From a virus, in IMG/VR virus record IMGVR_UViG_3300027963_000210, positions 1-32,286 of that record: a stretch of 32,286 bases of DNA, one strand, 5' to 3'. Positions 17,985-25,687 of this stretch are shown here, piece after piece. Below the pieces are notes generated by a model, which saw only the letters and a program-made list of their open reading frames with translations, was not told the origin of the DNA and ran no database searches. Each line of letters opens with the position of its first letter. Position 1 is the first letter of the stretch. A program made the position numbers and the translations under genes.

Positions 17985-19802
17985 ATGGCAATTGACTCAT
18001 CTATTGCACTTGGCGTCCGGCCTCTGCAACTTGAAAATCCGTTGTCGATGTACGGCACAGTTGCCAACATCCAGAACGCACAGAATCAAAATGCTCTAGC
18101 TCAGTACACTCTTGCCGCAGCAAGACGAGGGGAAGAGACAGAGAATGCGCTTAACAAAGCGTACATGGAAGCGTACAACCCGCAAACAGGCCAAATTGAT
18201 TTGCCTACGTTGCGGGCAAAAATTGCTACCTCTGGCGTTGGATCAAAACTTCCTGCGATTGAAAAGCAACTTGCGGAAGTTGAAAAAGAACAACTTGCTC
18301 GTAAAGAACAACTTGGAAAAGTTGTAAACCAAAGATTTGAACAATCAAAAGGATTGTTGTCTAGTGTCAAAACGCCAGAGCAATACATTGCATGGCATGA
18401 AGCCAACCATGCCGATCCCATTTTGGGCGAATATCTCAAAAGCCGAGGCGTGACCGCTGAAAGTTCACGCGCTCAAATCATGGCTGACCTTGCCCAACCT
18501 GGGGGATTGCAGCGTTTGATTGCAAGAAGCGCAACTGCTCTGGACAAAATGCCAGAGTTACTGCGTTCTGAACAGGAACAAGCGATTCTTGCTGGCCGCG
18601 CTCCAACTCAACCAATGGCTGCGCCAGCTACCAATGCTCTGGCTCCCACCGCACCACAAGCACAACCAGTTGCTAACGCAATGGTTGCACCTCCACAAAC
18701 TGCCGTTGTTCCAACGCCGGCTGTTACGGCTATGCCAGCGGTATCTAATTTGCAAGGTGAACTTAGCGCGGTCAATAACGAAATTGCAAGACTTGTTGGT
18801 TCTGAAGCCGCAGGGCTTCCCGGTGTGCAAGCTAGAATCAAGGCTCTTGAAGAACAAAAAGCAAAGTTGTTTACGGCTATTAACCAAGAAAGGCAAGCTA
18901 ATACTTCTGCTTTGCAAGCAGAAACTTCGGCCAAACAAGCTAACATTGCTTCTTACAAACTTACAAGCACCAAAAATGGTGTTGTAAAAACAAATGTATT
19001 AACCGGCGCAAGCGAATTTGTTCTTGGTCCTGACGGTAAGCCAATGACAGATATTTCTGCTGCTCAAGCAGCGGAAACTGCTAGATCAAATGCCGAGCGG
19101 GAAAAGGCTGATAGAGCAAGACTTGGTCTGGAAGGACAAAGGGTCGCTTTACAACGGCAAGCAGATGCTCGGGCAGAATATCAAGCCAAGCAACCCAAGT
19201 TTGACGCAAGTGCTGGTGGGTTTATTTACGCTCCAAGTCCAGAAAATCCACAAGGCAAGTTTGTTGCTGTAACTGGTATTGAAGGCAAAGCACCTAACGA
19301 AGCTCAAGGAAACGCCATTGCTTATGGCGTTCGTATGGATGGTGCTAATAAAATCTTGGAAGGTTTAGAAGGCAAAGGGGTTACTTCTGGCGGCAGAATA
19401 AAAGGGGCCATATCAGGAACTTTGGAAGCTCTGGTTCCTTATCAAGGCGAAAAACTTGCCGCTGGCGCAGAAAGTGTGTTGCGACCATTTCTTTCTAGCG
19501 AAAACCAGAATAATTACGAACAGGCCAAAGAAAATTTTATTACCGCAGTTCTTCGTAAGGAATCTGGCGCTAGTATTAGTCCTGCCGAATTTGCAAGAGA
19601 AGAAAGAAAATATTTCCCGCAAGTTGGAGATAGTGATAGCACTATCAAACAAAAACAAGAAGCCCGTAAGCTGGCAATTAGCGCAATTCGGCAAGTTGCC
19701 GGACCGTTTGCCAAAAAGATTGATGAAATTTCTTCAGGCGCTGCCGGTGGTCCGTCTGCTGGTGCTGCAACTGGTGCTGACCCGCTTGGGTTGAGGAAAT
19801 AA
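17985..19802 (+). CDS. Internal virion / DNA ejection protein (large, coiled-coil)
   Basis: 605 residues, predominantly helical. The N-terminus is a motif seen in ejection proteins of podophages (LENPLSMYGTVANIQNAQNQN). There is an Ala/Pro-rich linker (about 205-260, APTQPMAAPATNALAP) and heptad-like coiled coils at about 260-330. Near residues 500-560 is a conserved block (ENQNNYEQAKENFITAVLR, then KESGASISPAEFAREERKYFP) shared by many phage injection proteins. It lies between p32-like and another ejection-type gene, fitting the P22 gp7/gp20/gp16 arrangement. No enzyme motif seen. Function inferred from the block and context. Confidence 0.78.
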   Translation: MAIDSSIALGVRPLQLENPLSMYGTVANIQNAQNQNALAQYTLAAARRGEETENALNKAYMEAYNPQTGQIDLPTLRAKIATSGVGSKLPAIEKQLAEVEKEQLARKEQLGKVVNQRFEQSKGLLSSVKTPEQYIAWHEANHADPILGEYLKSRGVTAESSRAQIMADLAQPGGLQRLIARSATALDKMPELLRSEQEQAILAGRAPTQPMAAPATNALAPTAPQAQPVANAMVAPPQTAVVPTPAVTAMPAVSNLQGELSAVNNEIARLVGSEAAGLPGVQARIKALEEQKAKLFTAINQERQANTSALQAETSAKQANIASYKLTSTKNGVVKTNVLTGASEFVLGPDGKPMTDISAAQAAETARSNAEREKADRARLGLEGQRVALQRQADARAEYQAKQPKFDASAGGFIYAPSPENPQGKFVAVTGIEGKAPNEAQGNAIAYGVRMDGANKILEGLEGKGVTSGGRIKGAISGTLEALVPYQGEKLAAGAESVLRPFLSSENQNNYEQAKENFITAVLRKESGASISPAEFAREERKYFPQVGDSDSTIKQKQEARKLAISAIRQVAGPFAKKIDEISSGAAGGPSAGAATGADPLGLRK

Positions 19803-19804
19803 AA

Positions 19805-21610
19805 ATGCCTTCAATTCTGGAAATCCGTGAAAAGTTTCCGATGTATTCGGATGTGCCAGATTTGCAACTGGTTGATGCGTTGCACCAGAAGTTCTACGCG
19901 GATATCCCAAAGGCAGATTTTTACAAGCAAACCGGAATCGCGGGAACCGCCAGCCAGATCCCTGGCACGATTACGCTACCGCCCAAACAAGAAAAAGAAC
20001 CTTCTTTTATGGCCCGCGTGGCTGGTATTCCAGAAACCGCTGCGAGCATTATCTCCGGTGGTGTTAGTGGTTTAGCAGGGCAAATTGCTGGAATTTTTGG
20101 CGGTGAGTTGGGCAAAGGCCCAAATGTCAAATTGGCCGAAAAGGTCATGGAGGCCGGAACTTATCGACCTACCGGTGAGGGCGCACAAGCAAACCTTAAA
20201 ATGCTTGGCAATCTAGCGCCTAACCTTCCTGCATTTATACCTGTTGTTGGTCAAGCAGGACAGATTGCCCAAACAGCCAACGCTCTCGCCGCTCGCGCTA
20301 CGCCAGCAGCGCAACGTGTATCCCAAACGATACAGAACGCTTTAGTACGGACGCCAGAACCCCAAATGGGCGGCGGTGGCGCAGCCTTGACGCAAGAAGC
20401 GTTGATGCGGGCAGAACGCGCTCAACGTCAGGGCATCCCGCTAACCAAAGGGGAACAAACACAAAGTTTGGCGCAACAGCAACTTGAACAAGATTTGCTG
20501 AAGTCTAACAAGCCTCAGTTGGTAGCCCCGCTTACCAACATCAAGCAGCAACAGCAAGAAGCAATCGGTAGGCAGTTTCAAAAACTGACCGAAGCCACCG
20601 GCTCAACCGTAGCTGATGTTGACCCAATTTACCTGCGCGACGTTGGCAAACTTGTTGATAAGCCTTTAATGGCAGAGTACCAAAAATCAATCAACAATTA
20701 TCGTAGCAAATACAACGCGGCAGACAACGCTGGCGAGACGCTGCAAGAGGTTCCGTACCAGAGTCTTGTTGACTACATCAACAAGCAAACGCCCACGACC
20801 AGAACGTCGCTTGCGCCAATTTTGCAAGACACGCTTGAGCAACTCAAGATTAACGATCCAAACGGAACTGGCAACATTTCCATCCGGGCATTTGAAGACA
20901 TATACCAAAACATCGGCAAAAAAACTGAATTTGGCACGCCAAATTCAAATTATGGCAAAGAAGTAAAAAATCTTATTGACCAAGCAACTGAAGGCGCTGG
21001 CGGGGATCTTTACAAAGAAGCCCGCGCAGCACGTCGACAGTTTTCTAAAGAATTTGATGATGTTAAAGCGGTAGCCAAACTGGTTGGTAGTAAAGGTGAA
21101 GACCGTCTCGTCAGGTTGTCTGATATTTTTGACAATGTGGTGCTAGGCAGTTCAAAGGAAGATGTTCAGCACATCACCTCATTGCTCAAACGCGCCGGCC
21201 CAGAAGGTCAACAAGCAATCAATGAACTGAAAGGCCAAACAATTCAATGGCTCAAAGGTCAGGCAACCGGCGTTAATGGTGTGACCAAGTTTGACAGCTT
21301 CCGTAAGGCGGTTGACAAGTTGGAACGTGAAGACAAGTTGACTGAGTTGTTTGGAAAAGATGGCCGCGAGCAGATTCTTGATTTGCGCGACACAGTTAAA
21401 GACGCAACGGTCAAACAACTTGGTGCTGTAAACTACTCAAACACTGCCAGCGCACTTATGCGCGGTCTGGAAAAAATGTCTGCGTTAAGAATTCCAGGCG
21501 CTCAGACAGTTGCAGAAATGCGTCAAAATTCCATTACCAAAAAGCAAGCCAAAGAGGCCGCAACCTTTAACGCTCTTGCTCCAACCAACCAAAACAAATT
21601 GGTGCCCTGA
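19805..21610 (+). CDS. Internal virion / DNA ejection protein
   Basis: 601 residues. The start MPSILEIREKFPMYSDVPDLQL is a common N-terminus in P22-type gp16-like injection proteins (a short helical domain, followed by ALHQKFYADIPKADF). A small hydrophobic stretch (about 78-98, AASIISGGVSGLAGQIAGIFGG) could insert in membrane. The remainder is helical and charged, with Gln-rich coiled coil at about 215-260. The start follows the upstream stop by 2 bases. It lies third in the ejection group, as gp16 does in P22. No lytic transglycosylase motif is visible. The stop overlaps the next ATG by one base. Confidence 0.78.
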   Translation: MPSILEIREKFPMYSDVPDLQLVDALHQKFYADIPKADFYKQTGIAGTASQIPGTITLPPKQEKEPSFMARVAGIPETAASIISGGVSGLAGQIAGIFGGELGKGPNVKLAEKVMEAGTYRPTGEGAQANLKMLGNLAPNLPAFIPVVGQAGQIAQTANALAARATPAAQRVSQTIQNALVRTPEPQMGGGGAALTQEALMRAERAQRQGIPLTKGEQTQSLAQQQLEQDLLKSNKPQLVAPLTNIKQQQQEAIGRQFQKLTEATGSTVADVDPIYLRDVGKLVDKPLMAEYQKSINNYRSKYNAADNAGETLQEVPYQSLVDYINKQTPTTRTSLAPILQDTLEQLKINDPNGTGNISIRAFEDIYQNIGKKTEFGTPNSNYGKEVKNLIDQATEGAGGDLYKEARAARRQFSKEFDDVKAVAKLVGSKGEDRLVRLSDIFDNVVLGSSKEDVQHITSLLKRAGPEGQQAINELKGQTIQWLKGQATGVNGVTKFDSFRKAVDKLEREDKLTELFGKDGREQILDLRDTVKDATVKQLGAVNYSNTASALMRGLEKMSALRIPGAQTVAEMRQNSITKKQAKEAATFNALAPTNQNKLVP

Positions 21611-21798
21611 TGGTTACATTATCTGAAGTTGATCACAAGATTGATGCCCACGTAGATGTCTGCGCCGTAAGGTACGAAGGCATTGAAAAAGAAACCAAAG
21701 GTATCCATGCCCGGATCAAGCGGCTAGAGCAGATCCTAGTCACTGGGTGCGGGGCAATTATTTTTCTGTTGCTGACCATACTGACCAGAGGTCACTAA
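21610..21798 (+). CDS. XhlA-like small membrane protein (possible holin/pinholin)
   Basis: A 62-residue protein. Residues about 1-38 form an amphipathic or coiled-coil segment (HVDVCAVRYEGIEKETKGI, then ARIKRLEQ). Residues 41-57 form one hydrophobic TM segment (ILVTGCGAIIFLLLTIL), ending TRGH. This is the arrangement of hemolysin XhlA-type proteins that partner lysis genes. Two Cys (about 18 and 47) are present. It overlaps the stop of the ejection gene (TGATG). The true holin of the window is more likely the gene at 23,628, so this might be an auxiliary lysis or spanin-like protein. Confidence 0.65.
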   Translation: MVTLSEVDHKIDAHVDVCAVRYEGIEKETKGIHARIKRLEQILVTGCGAIIFLLLTILTRGH

Positions 21799-21848
21799 AC
21801 GGTCACGGTCAGTTTGTAAACTTAAGACTCCTTTTTCTGGAGCCTGAC

Positions 21849-22076
21849 ATGAAAGACGACATTCTTGACGCGATCAATGACTCTGAACCAGTTGATGCCC
21901 TGAACGCTCTGTTCTCGGTCGCCTTCTTGGTTGCCAAAGCATCAAACATCAACGAGTTTACGCTGTCTTCGCTCTTCTCTTCAACCGCCGACGCACTCTT
22001 CCAAGCTCATGCCAATGACGAAGAAGAAGCCGAAGAAGTTGAGGCCGAAGAGGTTGACGAACAGACCGACGAGTAA
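21849..22076 (+). CDS. Small acidic hypothetical protein
   Basis: A 75-residue protein starting at ATG 21849 with GGAG 6 bases upstream. Residues 1-45 are mostly helical (DDILDAINDSEPVDALNAL, then FSVAFLVAKAS). The last 25 residues are extremely acidic (EEEAEEVEAEEVDEQTDE), resembling a DNA mimic or a charged binding tail. The next feature is a strong hairpin. A function cannot be assigned. Other reading frames over this stretch are shadows. Confidence 0.65.
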   Translation: MKDDILDAINDSEPVDALNALFSVAFLVAKASNINEFTLSSLFSSTADALFQAHANDEEEAEEVEAEEVDEQTDE

Positions 22077-22081
22077 TGATC

Positions 22082-22108
22082 TGGCCCCCCGATAACCTCG
22101 GGGGGTCA
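22082..22108. other. Strong hairpin after acidic gene
   Basis: An 11-bp stem (TGGCCCCCCGA paired with TCGGGGGGTCA, one G-U) with a 5-base loop (TAACC) lies 6 bases after the stop. Neither strand has a T run, so it is not a classical intrinsic terminator. It may protect a 3' end or block processing. Confidence 0.7.
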
Positions 22109-22165
22109 CCCAACCGCAACAAAACTGTGGTATTTGGGGTGCTTCTCCTAAAAGGATGAAGAATA

Positions 22166-23116
22166 ATGACACCAAAAATCACGGACGAAGAATTTTTGCG
22201 GTTGTGGGAAGAGCACAAATCACCACTTAAAGTAGCAAGAATTGCTGGCATTTCTGAGCGTCGCGCACACACTCGGCGGCGCAATATAGAAAGCAAACTA
22301 AACATCAAATTAGCGGTTGGCAAACCAATCCATATCAAAAAAGCCAGACACGAAGCTGGCCTGACTGATGGTATTGCGCTAATTTTTTCTGACGCCCACT
22401 TCTGGCCGGGGATCAGGTCAACCGCTTTCAAGGGCTTGCTATGGGCGATAAACGAACTCAAACCGCACGTTGTCATAGCGAATGGTGACATTTTTGACGG
22501 AAGTTCAATCAGCAAACACGCCAGAATAAATTGGAGCAGCGTTCCAAACGTGAAGCAAGAACTTGACGCTTGCAAGGAAGCACTTAAAGAGATTGAAGAC
22601 GCCTGCGAAAAAGCCCGCCATCACACACAACTGATCTGGCCGCTAGGCAACCATGACTCGCGCTTTGAAACGCGCTTATCCGAGGCCATACCCCAATTTG
22701 AAGGGGTCGGCGGTACGGCGCTTAAGGATCATTTTCCCAAGTGGCATCCCTGCTGGTCGTGCTGGTTGTCAGATAGCGTAGTGGTCAAGCACCGATACAA
22801 AGGCGGCGTTCACGCTACCCACAACAACACGGTCAACTCTGGGGTTACAACTATCACCGGCCATTTACACAGCCTCAAGGTCACCCCGTTCGGGGACTAC
22901 AATGGCACTCGGTGGGGCGTTGACACGGGTACGCTTGCGGAAATTGACGGGCCGCAGTTCATCGACTACCTTGAAGACGGCCCCGTCAACTGGCGCAGCG
23001 GCTTTGCCGTGGTAACGATGAAAGACAGCAAGCCGCTCTGGCCCGAACTGGTCAGCAAGTACGCAGAAGGTATCATCAACTTCCGTGGTCAACTTATTGA
23101 TGTGAGCGAATTGTAA
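22166..23116 (+). CDS. Calcineurin-like metallophosphoesterase with N-terminal helix-turn-helix-like part
   Basis: 316 residues. The first 45 residues contain a possible helix-turn-helix (SPLKVARIAGISERRAHTRRR). The rest is a metallophosphoesterase: DAH at 76-78, GDxxD at 107-111 (GDIFD), GNHD at 161-164, HATH near 216-219 and GHLH at 232-235, which bind two metal ions. Family members cleave phosphoesters in nucleic acids or nucleotides; the substrate here is unknown. It lies between a hairpin and the endolysin; its stop overlaps the endolysin ATG (TAATG). Being in a lysis/late block is unusual for such an enzyme. It probably evolved for DNA or nucleotide handling late in infection. Confidence 0.85.
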   Translation: MTPKITDEEFLRLWEEHKSPLKVARIAGISERRAHTRRRNIESKLNIKLAVGKPIHIKKARHEAGLTDGIALIFSDAHFWPGIRSTAFKGLLWAINELKPHVVIANGDIFDGSSISKHARINWSSVPNVKQELDACKEALKEIEDACEKARHHTQLIWPLGNHDSRFETRLSEAIPQFEGVGGTALKDHFPKWHPCWSCWLSDSVVVKHRYKGGVHATHNNTVNSGVTTITGHLHSLKVTPFGDYNGTRWGVDTGTLAEIDGPQFIDYLEDGPVNWRSGFAVVTMKDSKPLWPELVSKYAEGIINFRGQLIDVSEL

Positions 23117-23628
23117 TGGCTGACTTCAACGCTGCTTTTGAAAAGATGATCACCGATGAAGGTGGTTACGTTCTCCACACTATTCCCGGTGACACCGGAG
23201 GGATGACTTATGCTGGAATCGCACGAAACAAAAATCCTCAGTGGGGTGGGTGGCATCTTATCGACCACAATCAGCAAGGCACTGTTCTTACTGGGATGGT
23301 ACGGGGATTTTATAAGACTGAGTTTTGGGATCGTTTACGAGGGGATGAGATTACAAACCAAACTGTTGCGGAATCGGTTTTCAACTTCGGCGTAAACACC
23401 GGCTTGTCAGTTGCGGTCAAATTGGCGCAGTTGATTGTGGGTGCTACGCCAGACGGCGCGGTTGGCCCTGTTACGCTGCAAAAGTTCAACAATGTTGAAT
23501 CCGAGTCGTTTAGAAAATCTTACGCGCTGGCGAAAATCACGCGCTACGCTGACATTTGCAACAAGAACAGATCTCAGTCCAAGTTCTTGTTAGGCTGGTT
23601 AAATCGCACTCTGAAAGGGCTAAAGTAA
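23116..23628 (+). CDS. Endolysin, glycoside hydrolase family 108
   Basis: 170 residues. The N-terminal FEKMITDEGGYV motif (catalytic Glu15 in E-G-G-Y) and GDTGGMTYAGIA are hallmarks of GH108 lysozyme-like muramidases. The C-terminal part has NFGVNTGLSVAVKLAQLIVG and PDGAVGPVTLQKFN, a short peptidoglycan-binding (PG_binding_3-type) region. It cuts the glycan backbone in the periplasm. No signal peptide, so a holin is needed for release. ATG overlaps the preceding stop by one base, and the stop overlaps the holin ATG (TAATG). Confidence 0.9.
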   Translation: MADFNAAFEKMITDEGGYVLHTIPGDTGGMTYAGIARNKNPQWGGWHLIDHNQQGTVLTGMVRGFYKTEFWDRLRGDEITNQTVAESVFNFGVNTGLSVAVKLAQLIVGATPDGAVGPVTLQKFNNVESESFRKSYALAKITRYADICNKNRSQSKFLLGWLNRTLKGLK

Positions 23629-24065
23629 TGGACTTGATAGGTATCGGGTCAATCATTGAAGGAGTTGGCAAAGTTGCAGGTGATCTCATTACGACCGACA
23701 AGGAGAAACTTGAGATGGCGCTCGAAGAGCGCAAACTCGCTTTGGAGGAAAAGAAAATTGACCAAGCCACCGATCTTGCCCAGGTGGACATCAATAAAAT
23801 TGAAGCTGCAAGCACTAGCGTATTTGTCTCTGGCTGGCGTCCTGCTGTCGGTTGGGTTGGCGTTGCTGGCCTAGCCTACCAATTCCTTGGCTACCCACTA
23901 ATGCAGTGGGTCTGGGCGTTTGGGCAGGGCGTAGACTTAATCCCGAAGGGTCTACCCCCGCCGCCAGATCTCCAAGTAGAACAGTTGATGACGTTACTCG
24001 CCGGCTTGCTTGGTTTCGGCGGTATGAGAAGTTTCGAGAAGTCCAGGGGCGTCGCGGCGAAGTAG
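23628..24065 (+). CDS. Three-TM holin (GTA_holin_3TM family)
   Basis: 146 residues from ATG 23628, which overlaps the endolysin stop. The N-terminus is amphipathic with a charged coiled coil (KEKLEMALEERKLALEEKK, about 25-45). It is followed by FVSGWRPAVGWVGVAGLAYQF and LGYPLMQWVWAFG (two hydrophobic segments at about 65-100) and a third near LMTLLAGLLGFGGMRSFEK (about 118-135). The Trp-Arg-Pro and GGMRSFEK motifs fit the three-TM holin family found in tailed phages and gene-transfer agents. It makes the membrane holes that let the endolysin out. Its 3' end overlaps the convergent - strand gene at 23,994. Confidence 0.88.
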   Translation: MDLIGIGSIIEGVGKVAGDLITTDKEKLEMALEERKLALEEKKIDQATDLAQVDINKIEAASTSVFVSGWRPAVGWVGVAGLAYQFLGYPLMQWVWAFGQGVDLIPKGLPPPPDLQVEQLMTLLAGLLGFGGMRSFEKSRGVAAK

Positions 24066-24203
24066 ATCTCGGTAAGCGTTAATCGCCGCTTTTAAGTCGG
24101 CGTTTAGCGCGTCAATCTCCGCATTAAGCAGCGCCAGCCGCTGGTTTGCTTCTACTGCAAACTTGACAAGATTTTCGTAGCGCCACGTTGCAAAATCGGT
24201 CAT
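23994..24203 (-). CDS. Small coiled-coil phage protein
   Basis: A 69-residue protein. The beginning (MTDFATWRYENLVKFAVEA) and LAALNAEIDALNADLKAAINAYRD-type heptads form a coiled coil. The same style occurs in small proteins at the end of early operons in Betaproteobacterial phages (a W-x-x-x-L-x-x-F-A motif near the start). It overlaps the holin gene by 72 bases at the 3' end (convergent) and the upstream gene by ATGA at 24,200-24,203. No enzyme motif. Function unknown. Confidence 0.65.
   Translation of the reverse strand: MTDFATWRYENLVKFAVEANQRLALLNAEIDALNADLKAAINAYRDLLRRDAPGLLETSHTAETKQAGE
24076..24110. other. Imperfect hairpin at convergent junction
   Basis: A 13-base arm (GCGTTAATCGCCG) pairs with CGGCGTTTAGCGC over 12 of 13 positions (one G-U, one mismatch) with a 9-base loop. 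It starts 11 bases after the holin stop and lies inside the opposite coding region. It lacks a T run but may slow or process converging transcripts. Confidence 0.45.
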
Positions 24204-24451
24204 ACGGTTTCCTTTCTGGGTAAGTTTCTAAGGATATACGAGTACTCTGGCTCTACCGAAGGAGGGCCGATGTTGAACACAAAATACTTTCTGTTTTCTT
24301 CTCCAACTTCACGTTTGGAGACAGAACCATTAGCGCACAAACGGTTCAGTATTCCAAACAACGCTTTGGGCGTTACACCTGGCACTTTCATTTCTTTCCT
24401 TGCCATCTCTCCGTGTTGACTCAAATAATCAAGAACCTTCTGTTGGCTCAT
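24200..24451 (-). CDS. Winged-helix-like small DNA-binding protein
   Basis: 83 residues, starting MSQQKVLDYLSQHGEMARKEM. Residues about 3-52 show a winged helix-turn-helix pattern (LDYLSQHGEM, then PGVTPKALFGILNRLCANGSV and SKREVGEENRKYFVF wing). ATG 24451 is chosen because GAGGTGA lies just upstream; a longer in-frame start would run across the preceding 47-aa gene in another frame and is rejected. The protein is small and may be a transcription regulator of the early operon, or a DNA-structural protein. The stop overlaps the next start (ATGA). Confidence 0.65.
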   Translation of the reverse strand: MSQQKVLDYLSQHGEMARKEMKVPGVTPKALFGILNRLCANGSVSKREVGEENRKYFVFNIGPPSVEPEYSYILRNLPRKETV

Positions 24452-24458
24452 ATTCACC

Positions 24459-24602
24459 TCAAAACAGTGCGTCTGGTACGTTGGACAAGTCCAGCTTGGG
24501 TTTACGTTTGCGCTTGATGCGCTCGACAATGTGCGGGTACGGCGGCATATGCCAGACCCACCGGACGACGTTGCCTTCGTCGTCAAGGATGCCGTATTTC
24601 AT
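24459..24602 (-). CDS. Short (47-aa) early protein
   Basis: A 47-residue ORF, MKYGILDDEGNVVRWVWHMP, then a basic patch (IVERIKRKRKPKLD) and LSNVPDALF. It begins with ATGA overlap with the upstream gene at 24,599-24,602. Its stop is 8 bases before the next start. The pattern YGILDxxGxVVRWVW...KPKLDLS is found in small phage proteins, which together with the gap it fills supports a real gene. Function unknown. Confidence 0.7.
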   Translation of the reverse strand: MKYGILDDEGNVVRWVWHMPPYPHIVERIKRKRKPKLDLSNVPDALF

Positions 24603-24802
24603 AGCCAACTATCTTTGAGCACATACGGTTTTTTGCCCCGCACTCGCACATCAATCTGGCGCATCTTGAGTTTTAAACGCTTGGCGTAGTACCGAGCGCG
24701 ACCCAAATGTTTTGTTGCGATAAAGTTTCTGCCGCCTCCTTTTGGGTATTCAATCCAACGGCAGCAAACGTAATACAGTTTCTTGGGCCAGCAATATTTC
24801 AT
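24599..24802 (-). CDS. Small basic hypothetical protein
   Basis: A 67-residue, strongly basic protein (MKYCWPKKLYYVCCRWIEYP, then LGRARYYAKRLKLKMRQIDV and RGKKPYVLKD). Cys at 4, 13 and 14 lie near the start. ATGA overlaps occur with the genes on both sides. No TM segment. The basic charge suggests nucleic-acid binding, which is an inference. Family not recognised. Confidence 0.65.
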   Translation of the reverse strand: MKYCWPKKLYYVCCRWIEYPKGGGRNFIATKHLGRARYYAKRLKLKMRQIDVRVRGKKPYVLKDSWL

Positions 24803-25050
24803 TTCCAGCTACCTCCACGTGCCGCCATTTGACCAGCCAAAAACGCCGCCTTGTACGCGCCATCGTTGGTGTTGGATCGCAATAACTGTTCTTTAAGATG
24901 GGTAATCTCAACCTGAGATTGTTTGTTTGCCTCTTCCCAGGCCGCCTCCCAGGCCTCCCACATAAATGCTTCCCTTGGGTCATAACTACCAGCCGGAATG
25001 GTCTTGTGAATTACAGACCACCATTTGCGCCATGCTTCTGCTTTGTTCAT
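24799..25050 (-). CDS. Small Trp/Ala-rich hypothetical protein
   Basis: An 83-residue protein. The N-terminus is Trp-rich (EAWRKWWSVIHK). The middle repeats MWEAWEAAWEEANKQ, a pattern found in many small phage proteins of unknown function, followed by a coiled coil (VEITHLKEQLLRS) and AYKAAFLAGQMAARGG at the end. Overlaps of 4 bases with both neighbours (25,047-25,050 and 24,799-24,802). Function unknown. Confidence 0.65.
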   Translation of the reverse strand: MNKAEAWRKWWSVIHKTIPAGSYDPREAFMWEAWEAAWEEANKQSQVEITHLKEQLLRSNTNDGAYKAAFLAGQMAARGGSWK

Positions 25051-25367
25051 AACCGTGCCTTTATCAAGATTTTAAGTTCTGCGCTGCTAAATACTCGGTC
25101 CTTACCCTGAAAGATAATCTTCTCAGTCCACGGCCTTGACCACAAGCATTTCAATTCTGGAAACGCACGGGAGTTAAGCAAATCCTCGGTTGTGTACACA
25201 ACACCACCCAATCCCACCCATTTGTGCGGCTCAACATAATGCGGGACCACAATTTCGTCGCTGTTAGGCAGCTTAAACACAGGCTCTAATGCGTAGTCAG
25301 TAAAACGCTGAATCATCTCAGCGATACTGAAATTAACTTTAAATTCCGGTTTTTGTTTCTTTGTCAT
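25047..25367 (-). CDS. Hypothetical early protein
   Basis: A 106-residue mixed alpha/beta protein (VNFSIAEMIQRFTDYALEPV, then PHKWVGLGGVVYTTEDLLNS). No Cys pair, no TM segment. The start overlaps the VRR-NUC stop by 4 bases (25,364-25,367) and the stop overlaps the next start. It is in the same operon as DNA-processing enzymes, so a role near DNA is possible but not shown. Family not recognised. Confidence 0.6.
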   Translation of the reverse strand: MTKKQKPEFKVNFSIAEMIQRFTDYALEPVFKLPNSDEIVVPHYVEPHKWVGLGGVVYTTEDLLNSRAFPELKCLWSRPWTEKIIFQGKDRVFSSAELKILIKARL

Positions 25368-25687
25368 TTCTGCTCTCCGATTTTGGTTTTGGCATCGTCA
25401 AACCCATATCCCACAATGACCCGATGCCCGCAGCCTTGTAGGTAATTGATCCAGTCTTTCTGCTCTGGTCGTATCACACCTCCTTTTTGTCGTTTCATCT
25501 CAATCCACAAGCCCCATGAGGGCACAAACAAGTCTGGGACCCCGGCGCTAACGCCCTCGGACTTCAACCTACTTGCCACGCTAATGCTGCGCTTTTCCCC
25601 GTTGGGAATAGCAAAAATCCGCACATCTGGGTAAGTTTGCCGAAACCAACGGACCAGTTCGCGTTGCTCTTCATGCTCGGTTGGCAT
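25364..25687 (-). CDS. VRR-NUC domain nuclease
   Basis: 107 residues from ATG 25687, preceded by AGGA at a suitable distance and overlapping the helicase stop by one base. ATG 25693 lies too close to the same ribosome site. The sequence holds the small VRR-NUC pattern: HEEQRELVRWFRQTYPDVR, then FAIPNGEKRS, GVSAGVPDLFVP (catalytic Asp in the PDL motif), and WIEMKRQKGG (E-x-K pair). Members are Holliday-junction or structure-specific nucleases of the PD-(D/E)XK type. Likely roles are resolving branched DNA before packaging or working with the neighbouring helicase and recombinase. Confidence 0.87.
   Translation of the reverse strand: MPTEHEEQRELVRWFRQTYPDVRIFAIPNGEKRSISVASRLKSEGVSAGVPDLFVPSWGLWIEMKRQKGGVIRPEQKDWINYLQGCGHRVIVGYGFDDAKTKIGEQK

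Noticed and set aside
18520-18987. A 155-aa + strand ORF inside the ejection protein
   Set aside because: A +1-frame shadow rich in Leu/Gln caused by Ala/Gln-rich coding sequence; no start signal.
21958-22575. A 205-aa - strand ORF across the acidic gene and metallophosphoesterase
   Set aside because: It crosses the strong hairpin and opposes the well-supported phosphoesterase; its Arg/Leu-rich end is the complement of the acidic tail.
24452-24586. Longer start for the winged-helix-like gene (45 extra residues)
   Set aside because: This region encodes the 47-aa gene in another frame, and a good ribosome site stands before ATG 24451.
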